The notes: generated from the letters alone by a model not told the origin. A DNA stretch of 52,988 nt from Multifurca ochricompacta (GCA_022496185.1 WTXG01000243.1:1-52988); one strand, 5' to 3'. Shown: positions 1 through 12,708, counted from the first letter of the stretch. Made by a program: numbers and translations.

Positions 1-951
1 GGTGCTGCTTCTGTGGCTTTATAAGACTGGGCTCATGATTTTATATTATCATGGATGGATGGATGGATGATGGATGGATGGATGGATGGATGAACAACAA
101 TGCAATACAACTAAAGCATATCAAGTGGTGCTGTTGCTCCTGTCCACTACTACTGTGGCACTTTGGGAGGAGAGAAGGAGGGGGAGGGGAAAAATAAAAT
201 TCAATATTAAATTTGTAATTGTTTTTTTTTATTTTTTAAATCCCCCCCCCCCCCCCCTCTCCTCTCCCTCCCCCTCCCTCTTCGGCATTCGCACGCCTGA
301 AAGGTTGAGTACGTAAGTGAATTATTGGAAAAAAGAAAAAAGAAAAAAAGAAAAAAAGAAAACAGTTTAAAAGGGCAGTAACAACCACGTTTCTCTCTCA
401 CTCTCCCTTCCCTCTCTACTGAGACACGTATTATGCGTGAACTCATCTGCCTACATGTTTTTTCCTTAGGGGATGAAAAAAAAAAAAGAGATCTCATGTA
501 ATTTTAAATTACTGTTAATTGCGCAAATAGGGAATTACGGTCCTCTCTCTACGCGCAAAGAACACGAAAAAAAAAAAACACACAAATAATTAACAATACA
601 CAAAGTGATTCATTCATTCATTCAATAAATTTGATCTCAACACCCACCTAGTGCCAACGATGCACGCTTAATCGAGCCCTCTCAGACCCGCCAACCTGAC
701 TGCTTCTCACCTTTTAAGCTTCACAATTGAACAAACCTACCCCACAGTGTTTGAGTGAATCCCTGAGTTTTTATTTATTTATTTATTTAATAAAAAAAGA
801 GAACAGATTGGTTCGTAAGTAGGGAAAACATGACAAACGGATCAGATGGTTTTCTTTTTTTTTTTAGGAAAAAAAAAAGATAAATAAGTAAAAAAAAAAA
901 AAAGCACAATTGATGTTGCCCCCCCCCCCCCCCAACGATTTGATTGATTCA
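1..951. other. Low-complexity flank, no gene seen
   Basis: No coding region could be supported here. The stretch is rich in simple sequence: a TGGA/ATGG tetranucleotide array (51-93), a C tract at 242-257, a mixed A/G run around 330-362, several A runs, and a second C tract at 919-933. It lies immediately downstream of the minus-strand gene that ends at 952, so part of it is probably 3' UTR and terminator of that gene. Confidence 0.5.
51..93. repeat. TGGA tetranucleotide microsatellite
   Basis: About ten tandem TGGA units with one interruption (a missing base near 69). It is a simple-sequence repeat and is likely polymorphic between strains. Confidence 0.85.
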
Positions 952-2831
952 TCAAGTACCTGCTACTTGCTTCGCAGGCGCAGCATCGCGCTTCATTCCA
1001 CCGCCACCAGTAGACATTCTCTTCTGCAAAGCGAAAACGCCACGTAAACCTTCCTGGACGCGCGCCATGCCATCCAAAGTCATCTGAACAAATTGCGCTA
1101 AATCTCGTTCGTCTTCATCTTCATCTTCATCTTCATCTTCATCACTATCATCATCGCCGTAGCCGTCCTCGTGGTTATGGTTGTAGTTGTGGTTGTGGAC
1201 ACTCCGAGGTAAAATCCTGTCGACAACCGCTTCCGTTGCGGTCACCGACGACGACGGTTCGGCGGCTTCAGCTGCTCCTGCTGCTCCTGCTCCTGCTCCT
1301 GCTCCTGCTGCCTCTTCCGTTGGACCGCTGCCGCCCAGGTAGACGGAGGAGAGGATCGTCGGGTTATTTAGTAAGCTTTCGACCGCCGCGTCGTCTCTGT
1401 CATCCGGTGCATCCGGTTCCATGACGGTTTCGCCTTCCCGTCCAAAGATTGGATCAAAATCGTGTTGTGAGTCGACGGAGGAGAGTGGACTGGTGCTACG
1501 ACTGGGACTGGGACTGCTACTATTGTTGTTGTTACTATTACTGCTCTCGGTATAATCTGGAAAAAAAAAAAAAGAAAGAAACCACGCCCGTTCGAAGTGA
1601 CAACAAGACAGGTGAGAATGAGCACAACAACGTCTCTTTACAAAAAAAAACTTTTGACGCACAGTATGAAGGACGAGGTTGACGTTGTCGTTGTTGTCCA
1701 CCGCTCCTTTTATTTACTGTCGATGCACTGTTGCCAAACTTTATCATCGGCGATTGTGGTTTTTGAGTGGCACTTCGTAATACGGTCTTCTTCAAGACGG
1801 GAGAGCTTCCAGTATCGCTCCCGGTACGGCCCTTCAACTTTCTGGGCATATTTTTATGAGAACACCAGGATTTCTTAACGCGACACCCGCCACAGCGCTC
1901 CCCGAGCATTCCAGAGCAAGGCGTGTTGTCCTTGAGACAGCTATTACATGGATTGGGCATGTATAAAGCCTTGCCATCGATATACATGAGCCAACCTTCT
2001 TGCGTCGCCCCAGCTTTGGCGTAAGGGCCAGAACGGACGATGGGAACAGGTTCGGAGGGGGACTGGGCCTGGACCCGGTTGGTGGGGGGGGGTATAGTCC
2101 TCAATCTTTTAGTTGGCGGTGCTGATGCCGATTCAGCTTCGGTTCCATTGGTCTCTAGACGTGAGTGTTTCCGTGTCGTGAGTGGTGGTGGTGCCGAGAT
2201 GGCATGTTGGTTTTTATCATCACCATTAGCATGATCCTCCACCCCTTTCTCCCTCACCTCCTTTGTTGCCTTACGAGAACTACCATTACCACCACCGAGT
2301 TTATCGGTCACCTCAAGCCACTTGATGACAGCTTCTGCAACTCCCATTCTACCGATCTGTGGAGTATTGTACTCGACGATAGAAATAGCCTTGACGTTGG
2401 CCCAAGTAAACTCGCGACCGTTAAACACGAGATAAAATCTACGCTGGGCATGATCCGAATTAAGGAAAGGATGAGTGCGCACTATTGTCCGGTCACCGAT
2501 ACTGGCCGCATTACCCACCCAAGGGGACCAATCTTTCCCCTCACAAGTGTAACAAGCGAAAACTCGAGCCTTTCGATGACCTAATGGAAGTTGAATCCAC
2601 ACGTCCCCAGGACGAGCGACGTCCGGATCGGGAGGTTCGGTGGATTGAAATTGGAGCCAACCAATGGTGAATCGAGGACCGCGGGTTCCAGTTCCACGTA
2701 AGGTTTGAGGGACTCTGTAAGGGAAATTAGGCGGATGGTGGCTATTGTGTGATACGAGTGATGGCAGGATATAATTGAGCGCGTTCGGGCTCTGTGATGT
2801 AAGGCATATCGGGAAGAGGAGTGGGTGGCAT
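952..2831 (-). CDS. Unrecognised protein with Zn2Cys6-like cluster, paralog A
   Basis: I do not recognise this protein by name. The start chosen is the ATG at 2831, which opens a short exon similar to the N-terminus of the neighbouring paralog. The main exon (about 2720 to 1663) encodes a conserved N-terminal domain (GWLQF...ARPGDVWIQLPL, then a block ending REFTWANVKAISIV), a Ser/Pro-rich linker, the motif YAKAGATQEGW, and a cysteine cluster with spacing CX2CX6CX7CX2CX6C (about 1950-1865). That spacing fits a Zn2Cys6 binuclear cluster, though here it is central rather than N-terminal. A 106-nt intron (1662-1557) leads to an acidic last exon ending in a conserved TLDGMARVQEGLRGVFALQK motif. 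The junction of exons 1 and 2 (about 2770-2720) does not close in frame with any GT-AG pair I could find. A nuclear DNA-binding or adaptor role is inference from the cysteine cluster only. Confidence 0.6.
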
Positions 2832-3269
2832 TGTGAATAAAATTTCCTTATGTCAATGCGAAATGGAATATATATATATATATGTTCAGCGAATTGAGGT
2901 TATTGAAGCGAGTCGGCCAGGGAGTTCCGATACGAATTGACAGGAGTGACGGAGTAGAGAGAATAGTCGGGGGCGGAAGTTGAGTTGGAGTGTGTGTTGG
3001 AGTGATAAATAACTAAAGTCACGAGGGGGGACTCTACACCATTCATTCGAATTAACAAACTTTACGATTACGGTAACGGTAACAGCAACAAAAAACAAAA
3101 GAAATCTGTGGTGGATTAAGTTTTACAGAATTTGTGCGAGTTCAAACTAACAAAGAGTCGGTGGCGGTAGGTGGCGGTGGGTGGCTGTGGTTTCCTCATC
3201 GTGCGTCATCATCATCATCATCAACAAACTTGCGTTACCTCCTCTTCTCTTCCCTTCCCTCCAGAACCG
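2832..3269. other. Spacer between tandem paralogs, TA-repeat promoter candidate
   Basis: A 438-bp gap between the two minus-strand paralogs. A (TA)n run at about 2868-2883 sits roughly 40-50 nt upstream of the ATG at 2831 and could act as its TATA element. Nothing else was recognised. Confidence 0.35.
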
Positions 3270-6200
3270 TCATTTTCTTCTTCTTTTCTGACGCGCACGT
3301 TTACGTTTCTGTACCGCAAAAATACCGCGCAAGCCCTCCTCCACTTGTGCTACACCGTCCAGTGTTAACTCCATGAAATACACAAGCTCTTGCTGCTTCG
3401 AGTCCGAATCATCATTGTCATGTAGCGGGGTTACCTTCTCCTTCTCCTTCCCTTGTCTAATTTTGAAAAGTGTCGCGGTAGGTGATGCCTCCAGATACGG
3501 TAGAGTATTTCATCCCAGCTTGTCATTGTCTCATCGTCGGAAGGTCTTGGTGCGGTATTGGTCTCGACGATCCTCCTCGCGCTGCAGCACAGTCTGTGGC
3601 AACAACATATGGTACGCCCACCTCCTGGCTGCAGTTCGGAGCAGGATCGCCAGAAGCATAGTCATTATTGCATGTTGGTCTAACGATGATAATCCCTCGG
3701 CGTTCGGAGTGACCTGTGACGGAGACGGTGATGGTGACGGTGACGGTAGCATTGACATTGATATTGGCATGGGCGTTGATAATGCCAAACCATGTGTGTC
3801 AGCAGGTGGAGCAGAGCTTACGGATTCTGCGCAAACAATGGTGGTGGTGGCGGCAACACGTTCTTCCTGGTTCTCCACAACTTGAGAGCGTAGACATTGA
3901 TTCTTCGGGTCGTCGTCGTCGCCGTCTTGGTAGCCTCTGGATTCGGATTCGACAGACGTCGACGATGGTGCGAGTACAGAAATGTCAACATCCGCGGCAC
4001 CCGTGGCATCCGCACCATTCCTTGCACTCGCGTTCACATGAACCTCCTCGTCGTCACGTAGGATAAACGCGTGGTCAGGTGGGCCTTATCCTGGGAGGAA
4101 GAAGTAGTAGTAGTAGTAGTAGCAGTAGTAAGAAAGGCGACGGCAGGTTCAAGTTCCACAGATTCATCATCATCGGCTACACCTGGATGGGATCACCGAT
4201 GTCCACACCTTCCGACTCTCCCACTTTGAGATCCATTAGTTCTTCCACGGCGTTGTCGTCCTCATCCAGGGATTCAAGTGGAGGTGGAGTGACATCTTGA
4301 GTGACGCTTGGTGTGGGTGGAGACGGAAATGTCACTATTTGGGATCGTTCAACATCTCAGTTTTCCTTTCCATTTCTACCTGTGGGGGAGGGGGGGGGAA
4401 GAGACAGACCTACGGATTTGGCCGGCGTCCCGGCGGTGAGCTCTACCTGCGATTTAAAAACCAATTTTCCACCGCCTTTCGATTCGGGCGACGATCGTTT
4501 GTTCGCCACACCTCCCGTTTCTTCTTGGGCACTTGATGGTGGCACGAGTACCTTCTTCTCGACAACGGGTTTCAACTTGGGAGCCGCAGCAGTGTCCGCC
4601 TTTTTTCGGGAACGCGACTGAAAGGATTTGGCCACCGACACGATGACGGCGGCTGGCGCTGGTGCGGGTGCAGCGGCGTACTGTGTGAGCAAGGTTTTCG
4701 GATCGCACGACAACGACCACATCTTTCGCCCTCCATTCCGGAACAAAGGGCACCCGCTCTTTTGCACTTGTCGCAAGGTATAGGCATAAGGAGTTCCGTC
4801 TCCTATTTATTTTAGTGTGTCAGTACTGCGACATTTCGCAAAAAAAAAAAAAGAATAGTAGAGCAGAAAGGAAGATAAACATGCCCCGATGTAAAGTGAC
4901 CACCCACGCTGCGTGGCACCGGCCTTGGCGTATTTCCCACGCACACCGGGAGGCGAATCGACGGTTCCTTCAGGTGCTCGACGTCCTTGGGCGTGCGGGG
5001 GCGCTGACAGAGAGTTTGACGGTGTAGAAGTCGACGCGATCATAGTTGAGGGAGGGGCGGACGTAGAGATTGAAGCCGAGGTGGGAGAAAAAGGTACCTG
5101 AAAGGCAAAATCAGTGATGGGCGTGGAAGAGCTCGGATCTAGCTTGCGGTCCGACTTGCTGCGTGATCGTGGGGAGAGCGTCGGCGTAAATCGAATAAGG
5201 GGATACTTTTCAGGGGTAGGCTGCTTTCTGCAGCTGATGATTTGGGTTGTAGGAGAGGTGGCGGGGAAGGGGAAGGGGGAGGGGGAGGGGAGGACGAGAA
5301 TGAGGATGAGAGGGTTCGCCAGAAGGTTGGGTCTCATCGACAGGTGGGGAGGAACAAGCAAAGGTAGCAGGACGGAGAACAAAGGTAGGTGAAGGCGGTG
5401 CATTAGTGATACCCACAGGTCCGTTGGATGCATCCGATGAGGGAGGGGTAGATGATGGGGCCGGGATTGGTGGCACGACCGCCCAATATGATAAGTGTGG
5501 CCAGGGTATAAACCGATAATGGTAAGGAGCATTTCTGGATTCAAGAGAAGAGGGCAGGGGCGCAGACATGGGGTGCCAGCCTTGAGAGACTGGTAGACTA
5601 GAAGTCTCAGCAGAGAAATCAGTAGTCGGTCTCGGACGCTTGGCGCTGGGTAGATCATGAGTAGGCTCGGTTGATACGCGCTTTCTTTCACCCTTTCTCT
5701 GAACACCTGATGCGGTGAGTGTTTTCCTTTCTGCCCAAGCAGCGATCGCCTCTGCTGGAGTAAGAAACGGGATGGCTCCCTCAGTGTGTTTAGTAGCAAG
5801 TCTCCTCATCCAAAGACCGGAAAATTTTCCGTGCCGCCATTGGGTGGTTATTCCAGCGAGACGGGTGCCAGTGACCCAAGTGAATTCGCTGCCAGTGAAC
5901 GCGAGATAGAATTGTTCATCGCGCTTTGTGGTGCCACCCCACAATGCTGGGGAGGCGAAAGGGTGCATTCCGACGGGAGGATCATTTGAATGTATGCGTT
6001 CGTCGCCTTCCCACTCAGTCCACAGACGACCCTCCTGACTATAACATACAAAGAGACGACAAAGAGAGGGGTCTGCGGTGGTAGTTGTCGGGGGGTCAAA
6101 GTCGAGAGGAACCTGAATCCAGACATCTCCCGGACGAGCCACTTCAGGATCCGGAGGATCAGGGGAATGAAACTCGAGCCACCCAAGTTCGAGCTTGTTG

Positions 6201-6475
6201 GAATTCTTGAGGGAAGATCTGGCACGGTAAGGACATCGTCCAGGAAGTGAGGCGAGCATAGTGGTGCGCTTTGTGGCTGAGTAACGGTGCACGCGATCTC
6301 TTTCGGACATGTAATGTAGATAGGGCAGAAGTGGAGGTGAGTCATCTGTAGAAGGGGTTATTTTTGGGCCACTCAAGCCGGAGACAGGGAGAATGTCACT
6401 GCATAGATATATCATGGCATGGTATTGAAAAAAAATATGTAGAGCGTACCATTGGCCAGTCGTGGATATCGCCAT
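3270..6475 (-). CDS. Unrecognised Zn2Cys6-like protein, paralog B (frame-disrupted)
   Basis: Tandem paralog of the gene at 952-2831, with the same block order: GWLEF...ARPGDVWIQVPL, a SEFTW block, a long Pro/Ser linker, YAKAGATQRGW, a CX2CX6CX7CX2CX6C cluster (about 4776-4690), an acidic Ser/Pro-rich region, and a C-terminal TLDGVAQVEEGLRGIFAVQK motif with stop at 3270-3272. Exon 1 (6475-6450) joins in frame across a 51-nt GT-AG intron to 6398. The intron before the cysteine cluster appears to be GC-AG (4884-4805). The frame changes without a convincing intron near 5230, near 4630-4690, near 4170 and near 3480-3540, and several of these would be repaired by one base. It is therefore either a decaying duplicate or a gene with assembly indels; splice structure below 4700 is approximate. 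Confidence 0.55.
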
Positions 6476-8123
6476 TATACAATGTCACTTTCAAAGACTC
6501 GCCCTCCCAGCTCGATAAGATGGTTGAAAAGTAAAGAGAAAGAAAGAGGGGGGGGGGGGATGAAGTCGACTCGAGGAAATTGTAAATGTGAAAGGAAGGG
6601 ATGTCAGCAGCGGAAACTGAAATAGACAATGACAAGATTGCAGGGGCACCCCCCTCTACCTTTAACCACAACCACAAAGAAGTTCAATGTTCTCAACTCG
6701 CAGTAGATCAACAAATAATCTTGCACCTTGTTAAAAGTTCAGCTTTGAATACCCAACTTGAGCGTGTGACAATGATGCCCGGTCGGTTAAACACTCGATC
6801 TGACTTTGCTGGTCATGATTCACATCTCACCACTACCTTCTCCACGGATTAAGCTTGATGACCTATTGCTGCTCACGATTGGGACTCGACTCGTATAATA
6901 ATAATAAGACCAAGACCCAAACCATTTCAGTGCATGTGGACCAGCTTCAGGCCCAAGCACCCTAAAAAGGAGAAGCGGAGGGGACCGGCTGCTCTGCTTT
7001 GCTTTGCTTTGCCCCAGCTCTAGCTCTAGCTGCGCACGCTGCCCTTAATCAAGTCGTCCAGCAGGTGAATGGGACTATGGGACTATGGCCACCGGGTATG
7101 TGATATCAAAGGTTGGCGCCCTCTGGTCGTGTGTCGGGTCACCCAGAGGAGAGGAAAATGATTCCATGCGGTGTTGCCGGTACACACCTACACCTACTTT
7201 GGATGGCTCTGATAAACTGACTCGAAAGGCGGCAAGTCCGCCCTTGCATTGTGTTTCCGCCCATCTGCCCCATAGCAAAAGTAAAACGTGGATCCGGAGG
7301 TGACATCAAGCTCAAGCTCAAGTCATCTCATTATACGCATTAACGTCGCATTCATTGTTGACAAGCTCCGAGGCAATGGGGCCCACTTGAGCTAGGATAA
7401 ATGACAGGCAAGCCCCAAAGTCGAGGGGAACCTCCACAACAAGTACTCAGACGGTGCGCAAGGACTCCACCTCCGGTCAAAACGATGCATACGGTAGATT
7501 TCGGGAGGTCAAGCCATTTCACCTGAACTAGACTGAAGTGGTACCCCACACCGCCGCATACAGTGGGCTGTACAAGTAGGTTACGAAGAAGCTGCGAGTA
7601 TGCCAGTGAGTAATGGTACAGTAAGCGTACTATTTTCTGTCCCGTCTTCAAGACATCGGAAGGTCGGGCCATGACCATGATTATATGCGTGTGCTTCATC
7701 AGCAAAAGTTGTCAGATCTGTGCAGTACAAGTCTTTTCCCTCTTCCTCTTCGTCATCGTCGTTATAAGAAGAGCCAAATGTAATACAGTACAGTACGGCG
7801 GTTAACAGGGTCTTAATCACGTAAAGCGGCTCTTTTACTTTTATTTCCTCGGGGCAAGTAAGCGAACGTTGGCGCCTCATTTGTGGCAGTCTCCCTGCCT
7901 TTGCCTTGATTTCTTCTTATCCACAACGACAACACTCTTCTTCTCCCCCGTTACCTTACCTTACTCTTTAAACCTCTTCACGACGTGACATTCATATTTA
8001 TTTATGATACACACTGACTCATATGGCTACTAGAAGTCTCACAGGTGCGTAAACACTCCCTACAATTTCATACGCGGTTGTAACCACCACGATGTTTTCT
8101 CATTTGGCTTCATTACAACAGCA
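6476..8123. other. Divergent intergenic region, no gene seen
   Basis: A 1.6-kb gap between paralog B (minus) and the byr4-like gene (plus). It contains a G run near 6549-6559, an ATA repeat near 6896-6908 and several short open frames on both strands with no conserved motif or coding-like composition. It probably holds the two divergent promoters. Confidence 0.5.
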
Positions 8124-11100
8124 ATGCCATCGGAGAGTTGGGACGACGACTTTGTCTTTCAGCGAGCGAAGGATCATCCCAATATTCGTAAATCCGACTC
8201 CGATGAGCATGAGCCATCCTGGTCAATGTCGACTTCTCAAGACCGGCGTGGCGAATCCCTTCTTCTTACACGTCATTCTTCATCCTCCCTCTCTCAGATC
8301 GACGGAAAATTACCCATCATGCGTCTTCAAAAGTGGGCTGAACCTGGTCCCTCTACGCCCCCAAAGCACACAGTTCCCCAGACCGAGAACTGGGACGACG
8401 ACTTTGAAGACAAGACTGACTCTCCTGTCCGCCACCCACCTTCTCGTCTCCATCGCCAACCATCCAAGCTCCCAGGAATACCAGAACCAGAGAATTGGGA
8501 TGACGATCTCGATGGCAATAAGTTTAAGTTTGCCTCCCCAAAGAAGCATCCTGCATGGGATTCGTCCGACGAGGAGGACGGCACAGATTTTGCCGATCAG
8601 GAAGAGGAGGACAAGACGGTCACTGCCCGTCCTCGCAAGGTCGCTCTCAAAAAGTCTTCTCCTCCACCTCCCATCCCTCTTCTCCCACTTCCCCTAGCGC
8701 CTGTAGGGGAGGCATTTCCTGGCTCTCCTGCTATGTCTGTTTTTTCTATTCCCTCCGGACGCGACTCTGCAACATATTCTTCACTTGCGCATCTTCCCTT
8801 ACGCGGGGGAAGTGCCTCCGCCATCGCCATGCTACCTCCTAGTCCCCCTGCCCAGAAAGAGCGCAGGCGCTTACGGAAGAAGTCGCGCCCCCCTGACAAC
8901 AACGTATTCGAACTCCTTGACAGGCAGCAGGATATTATTCCCTTACCCTCGCCGCCCCAACCGTCCTCTCCGAACCCGCCTGCTGTCGAACTCCCGCCTT
9001 CCGAGACTTTCAACTCGTCCAGGACATCCATCTTGTCCCGCATCGGGTCGGTCAAGAAATGGGGTGTACGCAGGAGACGTACCAGCCCTGGCCCCGGTGA
9101 CAACCCCGCGAGCGCACAGCCCAGCAGAGATTCAACGCCTCGCCCCGCCACGTCGCCAGCAAACCCTTCATCCCGAACTCCGAGTTGGTTTTTTCGGTCT
9201 TCGGAGCCTGACTCAACGCCAGGCTCCCCGTCGTTAGGGTCCTCTCCTCTCGAGTTGAAGCACGAGCGAAGCTTTAGACATCTCAAGGCGACCTTTGCCG
9301 CTATCGATTCACCAACTAAGCAAGGAAGAATTCTTGCCGCCGTGCTAGGCGAACGTTCCCATGACTCTGGATCCGCCTCAACACCGGAAGGGTCACCCCC
9401 GGTATCGCTGCGCCGTCCCCGCCGCCCCAAGTCGATGCAAGTTCCTTCGGCGACTCAGCCACAATTCCCCCGCCATGCTTCATATGGTGCACGGTCGGTT
9501 TCGCGTTCCACATCTCATACCAGTACAGATGATGTCAGTCATGAAAGCGAGGGCAAGGGGAAAGAGAAGGAGAGGGAGAGGGAGAGGGAAGGTCACCGCA
9601 GTTTCATGAGCAGTGTGCGCCGCATATCCCTTGTTTCGGGCAAGAAACACAAACGCACCAGGAGTTCCGCAACGGTTCCGGACAGTGACGAGCTCAGGGA
9701 TCCGTTGCCTTCCGTCCCACGGATTCCGCCATCAGCGATAATGCTGAACGCCAGCATTTCGGCTCAATTACTCCCGCCAATCGAACTCCAACCTCCATCG
9801 CCGCCGCGAGAGCAATTGCCCGACTACGAGTCACGCAAGTCAATGGCATCGGAACGTTCCATCATTTCCATCTCAGAGTCACTTAGCACCGGCGTTGTGG
9901 GGCCCTTGCTCTTACAACCCTCGGTCGTGGACGCGAAGTCGCTGGCGTCGCCGCCAAGCGTCACCCCGAGACCGTCACCCACCAAGAGTCCCGGTTCTCC
10001 GCAGTCGGCTTCTCTCGGACGTGCGACACAGCCTCCGTCTGCCAGTGCGGCAACGGGCATCGTGCCAAGGAGAAATTCGCTAGGCGATCTGAAGATACCC
10101 GCAAGGATCAGTCAAGCGCAGGTCGGCCTGAAGAGAGATTTGGGCATGGTGCGAGAGTTTGCGGCTGAGGTTGAGAGTGAGTACAGATCATTTACTGTCA
10201 CGACGCAGCAAAGATTGATTTAAATCGTTTTGGCAGAACTTAAAGATATCCAAAGTGTTTATCAATCTCTAGAAGTCGAAGCTCAGGCTGTTCTTCTCGA
10301 GCGCGCGCGACACCCTCCTCCCCGCGCCACCTCCCCGACGTTCTTCCATCTTCCCCGTCCTCGCTCCCGTGCGCGATCCAACACCAGCCCGAACCCTTTT
10401 CTCGAGATCGCGGATCCTCATAAACGATTTTCGGCATTGTTCTTTCACCTGGATCACAAGTACAAGATTTCATGGGAATGTGCTCAGCTTCTCATTGAGC
10501 TTGGTGGTGGACCGCCAGCGACACCGGCGACGCCACCGCCCAACTCGTCTTCCTCGTTCGCTGCTTCCGCGCCACAGTCCACGCGTCCGGGTGACTCGAT
10601 TAGCAGCCGAAAGAGTCGCGAGCGCGCGATCACTTTGGCGGGTGATGAGTCTGCACCACCCATCCCGACGTCATTCGCGAATCCGCCGACGACTTCCCCT
10701 CCGGGTGAATGGCGCGCGTCCATGGGTCGCAATGATCTCAGTCAGAGGCAACTATGGCTCCTCCGCGACATGCTCAACAAGTCGTCCGACTCGTCATCCC
10801 CCACGATGCTCGCGGGCTTGCAGATTCCCGAGGAGGAAGGGCCCGTGAACAGGAATTGGCGCTGGGGCGAAGCGACGAGCAGTACAATTACACTACCATC
10901 CGAGGAATCGGCACGTAACTCGGGCTCATCACCGACGAAGAAACGACGATATAGTCGACTGGGGATGAGCGGATTGCGCGACATGCTTCGATCCCTCACG
11001 CGTGGCCACACCACTCAACCCCCCATACCATTCCGCCCTGCATCTTCGGCATCGACCAGTGCATCGTCCACTTATGATGATCAGTCCATCAATGAGCACG

Positions 11101-12282
11101 GGAATGGGCATGGTCAGCAGCAGCACCGTCCCTCGAAAAGTAGCACTGGCCCTGAGGATGTCGCTCCTTCCAATCGCGCGACTTCACCCTTCAGCACGGC
11201 CCCAGCTCTTTCACATAAAAAATCCCCTCGTCGTCCCTCGATAGCGTCTATCTTTCGTTTCGCCAGAAGGGAAAGCCCTCCCCGCCATCCAACACGGGTG
11301 CTGACTTGTCCTCGTCCTCCTCCTCGCGTCCTCCGGCAGCCCACATTCTCCACTCATATAGCAGCGGGTCGGATCTTGGTAGCCGAAACGGTACTGTGGA
11401 TTGTGATGGTGATGGTGGTGGTGGTGGCGGTGGTGGTGGTTGTGATGATGATGATGAAGAGGACTGGGACCATATTGAATCGGCGGAGGATCTGGACGCT
11501 GCGGCGGCGAGGGTATTTGGGCTAAAGGACTTGAATGGTACCGCTACGGTTCGCGGCCGTAGAAGCAAGTCCCAGCGGCATCAACAACAGCAACAGCAAC
11601 AGCGGAATCCATATCACCTTGAACGCGAACATAGACCGTCGTCATCAGGAAGGAAGGGCATAGATGGTGGTAGTGTTGTTACGACTACCACTGCGAACGG
11701 ATCGCAATCGTCGATTTCTCTCTGGAATGATTCCCCGTCTACCGCCTCGCGCTCGCAGGTATCTCTCGCTGCAACTGCCGTACCACCAACGGCGGCGACG
11801 CTTCCTTCTACCCCCGCTTCTTCTTTCGCGTCGCTGCCGCCGCAGGCGGTGACAGTGACAACAGCGACGACAACGACAACAACGACAACTTCCTATCTGC
11901 GTCCGACACGTCTATCGAACGTAGAAGAAATAGCCGAAGGTCAAATTGATAACGATCATCGTCGTCATCATCATTCATCAGCTCACATTGGAAAGGGTTC
12001 ACAGAGAGCCGTCGCCATCGCTGCCGAAGGTAAGAATAAGAGTCCTCGTCGAACGTCTTCGCGACTACGACGCGGTGGTAGTGGGGTTCTTTCTGGTTCG
12101 GTACGCTCGGCGCCACCCCCTACTCCATTATTGCAGGATGGTGATAGAGGAGGGGTATCGCGTTGTCCTTGACTCCTGAGACGATTCGGCCGCTATTGGA
12201 GAATGCGCGTGAGGTGCACGCTAGGTGTACTGAATGCATTGATGAGCTACGTGCATTGCTCGCGGCTCGGCCGTCGTCGTGA
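8124..12282 (+). CDS. Byr4/Bfa1-like septation regulator, two frame breaks
   Basis: Fungal Byr4 (Bfa1 in budding yeast) is the scaffold half of a two-component GAP that acts with Cdc16/Bub2 on the Spg1/Tem1 GTPase at spindle poles to restrain septation. Evidence is the repeated WDDD motif (residues 6-10, 90-94 and 125-129), a long Ser/Pro-rich disordered middle, and a C-terminal block with DWDHIESAEDLDAAA followed by ATVRGR. Exon 1 is 8124-10176; a 60-nt intron (10177-10236) joins in frame to exon 2. The frame then steps by one base near 11265 (after ASIFRF, at a TTT run) and again near 12152 (at a GGGG run). The true tail is LTPETIRPLLENAREVHARC and onward to the TGA at 12280-12282. Both breaks would be closed by one added base in a homopolymer. 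The family call rests on motif memory, not a search. Confidence 0.65.
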
Positions 12283-12708
12283 TTATTCTTTTTTCTTGTT
12301 TTCTTGTTTTCTTGTTTTTTTTTTTCCACTGCAGGTGTTTCTGTGGGTCTCCTCCCACCGCCCCTCTCCCCTCCCCACATTTTGTGTTATCGTTATTCTC
12401 ATGTACCGCTCTCGCATCATCGCATCATACATACATACAAACCGGACGCTCTCTTTTCTCTTCCTCTCTTTCTCTCTATTTTATTTTTTTTTGCGCACGC
12501 TGCTCACTCACGCAAGTAATGCTTGATGGTTGATGTCAATGCTAATTAATGTAACACCCCATTTCTATCAATATGGGATTTTTTTTTCTTTCGTCAGACC
12601 GTGTGTGGTTGGTGTACAAGATAGACGGGAGAGTGGAAAGAGCAGTTTCGAAACGAAACCCGTCATAGAGTATATCATATTATATCTGAACAAGTATCAA
12701 AGGGCACT
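12283..12708. other. Convergent 3' spacer
   Basis: A 426-bp gap between the end of the byr4-like gene (plus) and the stop of the TatD-type gene (minus). It is T/C-rich with a T9-10 run near 12314 and a T8 run near 12485. It presumably contains both 3' UTRs; no gene seen. Confidence 0.5.

Noticed and set aside
1120..1145. Tandem TCATCT repeat as a regulatory or CRISPR-like array
   Set aside because: It encodes the Asp/Glu run of paralog A on the minus strand; units are six bases with no spacers.
8597..9430. 277-codon open frame on the minus strand
   Set aside because: It lies antisense inside the byr4-like exon and exists because the plus-strand codons are GC- and Pro/Ser-rich; it has no motif of its own.
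11306..12172. Separate gene starting at 11306
   Set aside because: The frame is the continuation of the byr4-like protein after a one-base shift; it has no ATG at its beginning (the first codon there is TTG).
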